Shown: positions 54,792 through 64,000 of the stretch, one piece after another | Position numbering within the stretch: the stretch's first letter is position 1 | How the letters are laid out: every line of letters begins with the position of its first letter | Assembly: GCA_025331435.1 (NCBI GenBank) | Contig: JAIWNI010000026.1 | Location: 1-64,000, forward strand | DNA length: 64,000 nt | Reading direction: 5' to 3' | Source: Choanephora cucurbitarum | Taxonomy: Eukaryota; Mucoromycota; Mucoromycetes; Mucorales; Choanephoraceae | Notes under the pieces: model-generated | Database searches by the model: none | What the model was told of the DNA's origin: nothing | What the model saw: the letters and a program-made list of their open reading frames with translations, nothing else | Made by a program: the position numbers and the translations under genes

Positions 54792-57700
54792 ATGGCAACA
54801 ACAGCATCAAATAGTATGGCTTTCGAGCTATTTACACTACCTACTCAGGTGGATACAAGCACCTTTTGGACAAACTTGAAAGAGAACAACCACTTTGTTC
54901 TTCAGCAAACAAAAACTCAAAAGAGCGGTATAATGAGAAGTGTACTAGGCACGCTCCAAAACGTGTAATATAAAGCTTACATTGACTTTGATTATCTAAA
55001 GACTAACAGACAAAGCGATTTCTTTCTTCGATATGAACATCATTTCTTTTATGTGCATTACAATTAAAGTCTGGACACAAAACAATCACCTTATCGTATT
55101 CTTTTTCGACGTGTAAACGGAACAAGCTTACAGGTAGCTGTTTCAGAAACTGAAAAGAAAGCAGAGATAGCATGGGCTTGGCTTGAGAGTAAGTTAAGCT
55201 CACTCCTTAATCAAGAATGTTACATACGCAACCAAAGCAGATAGTTAATCTATAAATATATTCTATAATGTATATTTATAGACAATTTAATACCACCTCT
55301 TGACAGTCTTGAAGAAGAGGAAAGAGAACCTTATTTAGTCACCAAGATCAACTCAATTGTTACTCGTAGAGGTACTGTTTGAATTACACTTTTTTCTTCT
55401 TGTATGTCTTATTCACAAGTCGACAGATTTAGATACAGATGAGATATCAACAGATGAAAAAGTGAGAAAAGCTTCAAGAAGTTTCCGCCAGACATTCGAT
55501 ATACCTGCTTCTGAGCGTCTTGTAAACTGTAAGATTTATTGAAAAAAATCAGAGAATTGCTAGTTGGTCTAATCAAAACGGATTGTCTTGTTTTTTAGAT
55601 TATTCTTGTGCATATCACACAAATCGATTTACCAGTCAAGGATGGCTCTATATTAGTGAAAATTATCTTGCATTCTATTCCTTCTTGTTGGGCTTTGAAA
55701 CTAAGCTTTTGCTAGAACTTAAAGGCGTTCAGGATATGAAAAAAGAGAAATCTAAGCGCGGTGTGTTTTCTGACGCTATTAAAATTTGCATGAAAGACAA
55801 GACAGAGGTAAGAAAAGAGGGAGGAGAAAAGAAGGGGAGAAGTTGCAGACAACAATTGACAGACATTATACCATAGCATTTCTTTTCCAATTTGTTCAAG
55901 AGAGACGAAGTTTATGATACATTAGTACAATTGACCGGTTTAGCAATGCAGCGTGTACTAAAAAATACAGCACCCGGAAGCCACGTTTCAATTGATATCA
56001 AGGACAGCGATATTGATGCCGTACAAGATGCTGATGTATCTTCCAACAGAATGGCATCATTACCTGCTGCTGAAATCAGGAAACTAATGCAGCCATTGAA
56101 GACAAACTTAGCGGCACAAAAGCGAGATGAGCGATTTAGAGCTAAATTCAGATTGCCTATGACTGAACATTTAGCACATTCAGTGAGTGCTACATCTTCT
56201 GTGTTAATGGCAGAAGAAGCAAATCAAGAAAAGCCAAACCAGATGACTCTTTCTGGTATCTTAAATCTCTCTGAGGCTTACTTGACATTTCACATAGTAG
56301 AACAGGCCATCTACTACGAGTCAGTAATGCCTCTTTATGCGATTCGTCGTGTCGAAAAGATATCTGACGAATTCAATCCTTACTCAATCAAGATTGTCAA
56401 TTGGCACCAATCTGAATTTATTTTCCACTTGAATGTGTAAGCTGATCTGTTAGAGAATAAGTGGTAAATGAAAAACTAAAGAAAAAGCATTTTTCTTTCT
56501 GAATACGTAGGAACGAGAAAGACTATCAAGCCTTTTCTGTTACTTTGACTAATAACTTGAAGAGCCAAATCAAGCAGATGAGAATGATGAAGCAATTTTT
56601 AACAACATGTGCATCCGAAGCTGTTGTCGCAGACAAGTCAGTGGAAGAAATGAACTTAATCCCTGGCGGGTTAGGCTTAACCTTTGACTTTCCTGGTGAT
56701 CCTAAGAGACTCAAGGAAAAAAGTAAGATGAAATTATGGAAGAGATACTTTGAAGGTAAGGTTCGAAAAATCATTCCATCCAAATCACATCTTTAAACAG
56801 AAAAAAATACAATAGATCATGGACGAAATCTCACAATTATAAAAACACCTCGATTTGCCAAGTTGATTCGCGTTGGATTGCCAAACAGATTGAGAGGCGA
56901 GGTTTGGGAAGTATGCTCAGGCGCAATTTTTGAACGCTTCAGAAACCAAGGATTGTATGAGCGTATCTTGGAAGAAAACAAGAACAAGAGTTCATTGAGT
57001 TTGGAAGAGATTGAGAAGGACTTGAATCGCTCTTTACCTGAATACAAAGCATACCAACAGCCTGAAGGAATTGACAGTCTTCGTCGCGTTTTGAGTGCTT
57101 ATTCTTGGAAAGATCCAGAATTAGGATACTGCCAAGCTATGAACATTGTTACCTCAGCCATTCTTATGTAAGTCAACTTAAAAGACAGAGAGAACAAAAC
57201 CTGAATGCTAAATTGCTTTCATGGAAATTTAGCTACATGAGTGAGGAGCAGGCTTTTTTCACACTTGGCGTCTTATGTGACGATTTGTTACCAGGGTATT
57301 ACAGCACATCGATGTATGGTGCACTTCTAGATCAAATCATTTTCGAACACCTTCTCGAGAAGACTATGCCAAAGCTTCATGCTCACTTCAAGGAAACAGA
57401 TATACAGTTATCAGTTGCTTGCTTGCCTTGGTTTTTGAGTCTTTACATCAACTCAATGCCACTCTTGTTTGCCTTTAGAGTATTGGATTGCTTCTTTATG
57501 GAAGGTCCCAAAGTTCTGTTTCAGATTGGCCTTGGTAAGCTATCTTTGCTCTTCCCCCCTATTCTATGTAACTTACTCATGCTTGTACTAATTTATCTTC
57601 AAATGCGTAGCTGTATTGAAAATCAATGGAGATGCCCTTTTGGAAGCAGCTGACGATGGTGCTTTTATGGATATTTTGAAACAATATTTCAGCCAGCTTG

Positions 57701-59174
57701 CTGATCCTCTTTATCCTAACTCTGAAAACTCTAAAGCTAAAAGCTTGACAGTAAGTCTCTTTTATCCAACTGAACGGCTGTCAATGTGCCAATCTCTAAC
57801 GTTCTATTTCTTTCTCAAAAACAAAAAGAAATTCAATGAACTTTTACTGGTAGCATACCGTGAATTCAGCAACATCACAGACGAGCTTGTAAGGGAATTG
57901 AGACAGACAAATCAACTCAAAGTAGTAGCAGGCATTGAATCGTTCACAAAACGATCAGCTATTCGTAACTTGGATGATACTGCAGGATTGGACAAAACAG
58001 AGTTAGGCATTGTTTATGACAAGTTCCACAATGTGCTTTATTATAAGCAACAAACTGATCGCAACGATTCCAAAATGGATCTACCATCTTTCGAGACCTT
58101 CATTGGTACGATCGCCTCTTGGGCAAAGATTGAGCAAGAGGACCACCAACCTGAGCGTGATCGACAGCTCAAGGTCGCCAAGAACTTTCTTCAACAACTC
58201 TTTAAATCATTTGACATTCACGATACCCATCATTTAAGTTTTAAGGTGCTGATGGCTAATTTGAGAAAAAAGAATGGATAAGCTAAACCCTCTTTTTTTA
58301 ACAGGATGTTGTTACTGGATTGGGCTCTATCTCTAAAGGCGATTTAAATTCACAAATCAATCTGTTTTTCACCTTACATGATTGTGATAAAGACGGGTTC
58401 TTAAACAAAGATGAAATCTTACAGCTATCAGAGACTTTGCTTTGGATATTTAGATTAACACAAGATGAAGAGCATCTAAATGCAGTCTCTACCTTTTTGC
58501 ATCATGCATTTGAATATGCTGAAACAAAGCAAGATGGCGAACAGTATCTGTCTGCTGGTTCCTTTAGGTAGAATCAAGTATATGTTTCAAAACTTACTTA
58601 CTCACCTTTATTTGATTATAACAGAATGATTGTGCTTGCAGACGAAATCTTGGAAAACTTCTTTGACCATGAGTTCAGTGCTTCTTTTATCTTGACCGAA
58701 AAGCCAGTTGAGCAACAGCGCAGTTTGGGTCGAGAGATCTTTGACAATCTCTTAGCTACAGGTACCAAGTTAGCCTCCACTACAGTGAGACCTCAGTTTA
58801 AGACAAAGTCTACAGACACCTCCTCGATTAGTACCTCTGAGGTTCACAACACAATAGAGGCGATAGAGAATGTAAAGATCACAGAAGATGCTGTAGAGCA
58901 GCAACAAGAACATGCAATGACTGAACATAAAGAGAAAGAAGATAAAAAATCACAAGAAGACCATAAAGCACAAGAAGACCAAAACTCAAGAGAACAAACC
59001 TCAAAAGAACAAACCTCAGCGAAGCAAGATGTATCTGATGAAATTACAGAAAGACATGTTCTTGGCAACGATTCAGATGATGATGACGACGATCTTAGCC
59101 CTGATGTGCTAGAAGAAGTTGACAGATTGTTAAATGAATACAGTGATGACGAAAATGAAGAGGACAAAGATTAA
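54792..59174 (+). CDS. GYP2: GRAM-TBC-EF-hand Rab GTPase-activating protein (Gyp2 / TBC1D9 type)
   Basis: Rab GAP of the endosome and Golgi system. Thirteen exons (54792-54964, 55070-55188, 55282-55371, 55427-55528, 55599-55807, 55877-56436, 56511-56755, 56816-57167, 57233-57534, 57611-57750, 57829-58245, 58305-58567, 58625-59174) give 942 residues, matching yeast Gyp2 in size. Two GRAM domains lie at about 160-260 and 350-440. The TBC domain begins [14 protein letters not shown] and contains the arginine-finger motif I-E-K-D-L-N-R (IxxDxxR) and Y-C-Q-A-M-N (YxQ), so it should be catalytically active. An EF-hand-like [12 protein letters not shown] follows after the TBC. The tail is Glu/Lys/Gln-rich. 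Confidence 0.93.
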
Positions 59175-60165
59175 CTTACATCAAAAAAAGAACAAACGTT
59201 TCTCGAGCTCAGCTTTACGAACAGTTGGGATGTCTTTTATCGTTAAACATGTGGATTTGGTTTTTGATATGAACTTGTGTAGAAAATAAAAAAAAAGTGT
59301 TGTCTATATTTTGCAGATTGCTTTCTACTGATTAGTTTTATGAGCACACCTGCCTTTCTCTTTTAGTAAAGTCTAATCTTGTTCAACTGCACTTGGTTTT
59401 ACAACATGAGATGTAAGACATACCTTTAGACTCAAAGTGTTAGTAATACAATACACACATAAAGGCCTTTTCGAAATGGGTAATTTAGGCTGATACTTTA
59501 CTTGAAAAAGCCAATTGTCTCAACTGGCTTGAAAAAAAAATATGGCTAACTAATCAAGTCATCTTTACCACGATGTACCAATGTGTCAAAATTTAGTTGA
59601 AGTCGATTTAGATCAGCTTTCAATACAGAGGCAATACAATCGGACCGAAATCTCATCATGTAAACTGAGATTTACAATAGATATTTTGAGAATTTCAAAA
59701 TTTCAGAATCCTAACATCACTTTTCTTAATGCAAAAGGAACTAACATTAAGACTTAGAACAAGGGCAAAACCAATTAGACTAACATCAGCCTTCAGCCTC
59801 TGCATTGCCTCAGTGAGATCGAAGGCTAAGTTCCTCTGTTATAGAAGGCCCTCTTTTTTTTTGCCATTTTGTTATTTTAAGTTTTAAACCACGAATAAAA
59901 GGGCGCATCTGAAGGTAAACAGAAAGTGTACAAAAAAGCGACCAAATCACCTTCCACCATCTGAGCCAAAAAATATTTTGAATGAACGAACTATTTTGTA
60001 AAATACAAGTACACACAAAAATATTTGTGTTCAGCTTTCTCTCTCTTTCTTTTTTTTTTTTCTTTTGTATATACATATTTTCAACAGAAAGAGGCCTGGC
60101 TCATTGTAAATTATCTATAAAAAAACAACCAAGAACATAGTTTATATGCAGCAATCAATCCATTT
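59175..60165. other. Intergenic region upstream of the Rho GEF
   Basis: About 990 bp. It contains the 3' UTR of the TBC gene and promoter sequence. The minus-strand ORF at 59810-60076 starts in a homopolymer tract and is not believed. No other structure seen. Confidence 0.55.
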
Positions 60166-63100
60166 ATGATGAGCTTACCACAAACAGTAACCAGCATTAC
60201 CTCAACAGCCAATGTAGACAGAAAATCAAATTTGCTACAGAGAAATGGTAGCCAATTGCTTCAGCATGCTGCACGGTTAGGTCTGAAGAGAAACTTTACA
60301 ACTAAAGTAGCCTCCAGTCCACAAACTCGACCGAGACCTTCTAACTCATACACAACACCTATAAAGAATGTTGATAACGAGAGTATACCAAACAATCATG
60401 TTTTTCAAGCAACAACAGTATCAGATCCTACTCCCAATCAACAACGCCATTTTCATACATATACTAAAGTGCCAGGTTAGACTAAACCCAAGAAAAAGAG
60501 AGAGAGAGAAAAAAAAAGAGGAGGGATAGAGGGAGAGAGTTAGAGATAGAGAAAGATACGCACACACATATTAGATTCAAGTAACACATTGCCTGACTCC
60601 AACTTTTTTGTCTTTCCATGATTTCTTTTTATTTCTGTTTATTTATTTAGCCTTCGATATGTCTTCTTCTAAATCACTTTCAAGTGTATCAGAAAAAAGC
60701 CAGCAATTGATTATCAAGCCTCCAAATAATCAGTCAAATCGCTATTATCGTGCATTTCTGTCTTCTGTAGCATACGAATTAAAACGACGCATTATATTGA
60801 GTGACAGAATCAAAAATGACATAGAATACCATAATGTTTTTGATGGTAAAGAAGCTGTGGTAAGTATCTTGAAATCGTTACCAATGGAGATATCATAAAC
60901 CAATCTTTTCGATCGAATGTTAGGATAAGCTTCGAGAGATATTGGGCACACAAGGTCGGCAGACTGCTTTAAGAGTAGGTCGTGCACTTGAAGCACAACG
61001 ATTTTTTCACGATGTAAATTATGAAAACAGACTGATTGACGATATTGTGGAAATTTACCAATTCAATGAACTGCTCTTTCATCATAATCATTCAAGCAGC
61101 AACCAAAGTAGTACAGATCAAACTGCATACTCAGCTGTATCAACCATTATCAACAGCTATGCTAGTGATGAAGATGAACAAGAGGAAGATGACCACAACT
61201 CAATGAACACCGAAACAACAGCGACCACAAGTACACCAATAGTGCAAAAAGAATTGTTGCCATCTGGTATTTACACTGAGCTTACATATTGTTATACACC
61301 TACTTGTTATGACAATTTGTATCCGTGCTACAGTTACACATGTCCCAAAAGAGAAAAATTGGTAAGAACGAAGAACAAAAAAGAAAAAGGAAAAGAAAAC
61401 TCAGGGATTTCCGACCAATGGAGAAGAAAAGACATGCATGACTTATTCTATTATACTTGTTATTATAGCGAAGGCGACCTCATAGTGTAGACACAAGAGA
61501 GAAACGTGTAACAGCGCATACATACGAAGTTCAAAAGCAACAGCAATTATGGAGTCAAACAGTGGATGATTATATTGTTCTATCGACACCTGCAAACGAG
61601 AGAAAGCGTCAAGAAATTATATTTGAGCTTGTGTATACTGAAGAAAACTTCTTGAAAGACCTCGAATATGTCATTAAGGTACACACACAAACCAAAAGAA
61701 GAAAGATGTACATTTTTTGTTCATACGTATGGGCTATCTCTATAGATGTGGATTGAGCCCCTAAGAGTCAATGATATTATACCCAAACATCGCAGAGAGG
61801 AATTTATTGATAAAGTTTTTTCCAACTTAACTGATATTTACCAACTGAGCCAAAGGTTTACCATGGCACTCAGGGCAAGACAACAGGAACATCCAATTGT
61901 TTCACAAATCAGTGATATCATGCAGCATTTTGTAGCTGAATTTGAACCTTTTGTTTATTATGGCGCCAGACAACATCAAGCCAAACATGCTTATGAGCGT
62001 GAAAGATACAGTAATCCCAAGTTTGCTTTATTTGCAGAGGTGAGATGAATCGTCTCAGTAGGGTACGCATTTGATTGATCTATTTCCCTGGCTTTTTGTA
62101 GCAAACAGAAAGAGACGTTTCATCTCGTAAACTAGAATTGAATGGTTACCTGACTAAACCAACTACACGTCTAGGAAGATATACACTATTGCTAGATAAG
62201 ATACATTCTCGTACATCCAACAATCATCCCGACAAAGAAAACATACCTGCTATCATTGAGATGATCAAGCAATTATTACAGCGTGTCAACAATGCAGCAG
62301 GAGCAGCCAAAAATCGATTTGATTTGGAGCAAATCCAACGTCACTTGTCTTTCAAGAACAAGAAAGATGTGGTTCAATTGAGGTTATTGAGTTCTGGAAG
62401 AACAATCATCAAGCAAGGCGTGTTAAGAAAGACCTTCAATTTGGATTCAACACGATACCAAGCCATCTTGTTTGATCATTATTTTGTTGTTTTCAAGGTC
62501 AAGGTAGTGAATACTGTTGAACATTATCAGGTTCAGAGAAAGGTAAGAGGATATGTGTATATTTGCATCTTGCTGTTATTCATACATCTTTCAAAAAAAA
62601 AAGCCAATTCCTATCGAATTCTTAGGCGTTCATGTACCTGCTCTGCATGATCCTAATGTTAATTTGCAGAGAAAATTATCAGCCAATGCATTGTTGTCTA
62701 CACTTGATCGTGCTTCTTCTCCTGTTTCTCCAAGTAGCATTGGTGTAGCAAATGTTATTCATTCGCTTAATGTTCAATCTACTGATCTGAATATGCGAGT
62801 AGGATTGCCTATTGCTTTCTTCCATCAAGGCAGAGCATCCGAAGACATATTTACTTTGTACGCTCCCAATGAGCCCAACTTGAAATCATGGGTTCAAGCT
62901 GTTCAAAAGCAGCGTAGTGCAAAGCTAAAGAGACAACCTGCCTTTGATGTTATTAATAGTGTTAAGCGTTACGAATTCTTTGCTGATATTAAAGTACATC
63001 ACATGGTGATATTTGGTAAGACAGAGCCTTTACGAAAAAAAAGAAGCGGCCGGCCCTAACTTTATTCTCCTGTTCTGTACATCATAAGATCAAGGCAAGA

Positions 63101-64000
63101 GTTATTTATTAGCAACAGATGTCGGTCTTTATGTAGGCCCCAACAATTCTGTTTCTAGTGGAGTACCAAGGAAGATTTTGTTACTAGAAAAAGTAACTCA
63201 AGTCCATGTACTGGAAGACTATCAGCTCTTGCTGGTCCTGGCTAATGGCATTCTATGGCAATATCCGTTAGATATCACCATCAATGGTCAACCCGAGGGG
63301 ATCAAAAGCATACAATGTTTTGGTCGAAAGATCAGAGCCAATGTACCTTTCTTTCATGTGGGTGAATGCTTAGATCAGACACTAATTTGCGTTCCAAAGT
63401 CATCTTCCGTTAACGGTACTGAAATTGAACTGTTTGAGCCTACCATGCCCAAGACAGAGCTTAAGAAGAAATCGTTACTTGGACGGCTTTCAATGAGGCC
63501 AACATCTTCACTTTCACTAACAAATACTCAGGTGACTCAGCTGAAACCAATCTATAGTCCTTGTGATGTATGGGCCATTGACAACACAAGATCCATGCTT
63601 TTATTGACAACGCCCCTGGGCATTGTTGCTGTGGACATGAAGACAAAGAAAGCAGACAGTAAGTCGAATAGCCTTTGAAGATCAAACTCGTTCTGTACTA
63701 ATTCCTCAAAAAAGGCTTGCTAGATCCTTCAGACAAACATTTGGAATTTATCACAAAAAATGAAAAAATAGATGAGCAGATGAAACTTAATCCAATTATC
63801 AAGAGAATTGCAGTATTCCCTGTACCTAATGGCAATTATCTCATTTGTTATGATAGTAAGTAGAAGCATTATCGAAGAGGATTCTTACTGACTTCCTTTT
63901 TCTCTAAAAACTAGAATTCGCATTCTATATTGACAAGAAAGGAAGAAGAGCAGAGCGGAAGTTTAAGATTGTTTGGGAAGGTACGCCGACCGCATTTGCC
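60166..64000 (+). CDS. ROM2: Rho1 guanine-nucleotide exchange factor, DEP-DH-PH-CNH (Rom2 type), 3' end cut
   Basis: Activates Rho1 GTPase for cell-wall integrity signalling. Exons visible: 60166-60475, 60651-60859, 60924-61361, 61469-61678, 61746-62039, 62102-62542, 62604-63015, 63089-63658, 63715-63855 and 63915 onward. A DEP domain (R-R-I-I-L-S-D-R...R-A-L-E-A-Q-R-F-F-H-D-V) at about 125-210 is followed by an acidic spacer and a conserved Cys-rich patch (C-Y-T-P-T-C...C-Y-S-Y-T-C-P). The DH domain (I-I-F-E-L-V-Y-T-E-E-N-F-L-K-D-L) starts near residue 365, then a PH domain and, from about residue 760, a CNH domain (Y-L-L-A-T-D-V-G-L-Y). The window ends inside CNH, so the C-terminus and stop are missing. 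The first exon is N-terminal Ser/Thr/Asn-rich. Confidence 0.92.

Noticed and set aside
59810..60076. 88-codon minus-strand ORF
   Set aside because: Starts with a homopolymer-encoded Lys run and shows no domain; likely noise.

Overview
This is a window of a filamentous-fungal nuclear genome, most probably an early-diverging fungus of the Mucoromycota (Mucorales-like). The reasons are: many short GT-AG introns (about 50-190 bp) in almost every gene; A/T-rich intergenic DNA full of poly-T/poly-A tracts; Mucorales-style protein content (Rom2-type RhoGEF, fungal POT transporter, I78 inhibitor, F-box/LRR and PPR proteins); and a non-LTR retrotransposon with separate gag-like and pol ORFs. I cannot name the species. 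For the spliced genes whose every exon boundary I list (all except the partial Rho GEF) I rebuilt the exons by hand and the exon lengths sum to a multiple of three.

Layout. 1-2.5 kb: gene-poor, with a TA-flanked foldback (MITE-like) element and three copies of a 59-bp self-complementary cloverleaf repeat. 2.5-8.8 kb: a PD-(D/E)XK-like protein (-), coatomer epsilon (+), ESCRT-III Vps20 (+) and an F-box/LRR protein (-). 9.9-15.7 kb: a proton/peptide symporter with a 6-nt microexon, the ER E3 ligase Hrd1, and an NmrA-like reductase (-). 16.37-21.72 kb: an intact LINE with a clean target-site duplication. 21.7-25.3 kb: a long non-coding stretch. 25.3-34.3 kb: a Bsd2/NDFIP-type Nedd4/Rsp5 adaptor, a small membrane protein, MAK16 (-) head-to-head with RPL8 (+), a membrane-anchored cysteine-synthase-like protein (-) head-to-head with BCS1 (+), and deoxyribose-phosphate aldolase (-). 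34.6-42.2 kb: an F-box protein (-), a PPR protein (-), an I78 inhibitor (+) and an unknown Ser-rich protein (-). 42.2-48.2 kb: a gene desert, then the ATP synthase beta subunit and a disordered His/Pro/Met-rich protein. 49-53.5 kb: a large putative channel that joins a beta-propeller-like N-terminus to a TRP-like six-helix pore. 54.8-59.2 kb: a GRAM-TBC-EF-hand Rab GAP of the Gyp2/TBC1D9 type. 60.2 kb to the end: a DEP-DH-PH-CNH Rho1 GEF, cut by the window edge.

Functional themes. Several genes concern membrane traffic and quality control: COPI epsilon, Vps20, Hrd1, the Bsd2 adaptor and the Rab GAP. Others are mitochondrial: ATP2, BCS1, the PPR protein and the Mcy1-like protein. MAK16 and RPL8, both needed for 60S subunits, diverge from a shared 1-kb region. 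There is no rRNA or CRISPR, and I found no convincing tRNA. The most interesting signals are the PTR2 microexon whose skipping would remove exactly the Glu-Arg of the proton-coupling motif, the cloverleaf repeat, the LINE with a UAAUG stop-start and no 5' leader, and the propeller-channel fusion.
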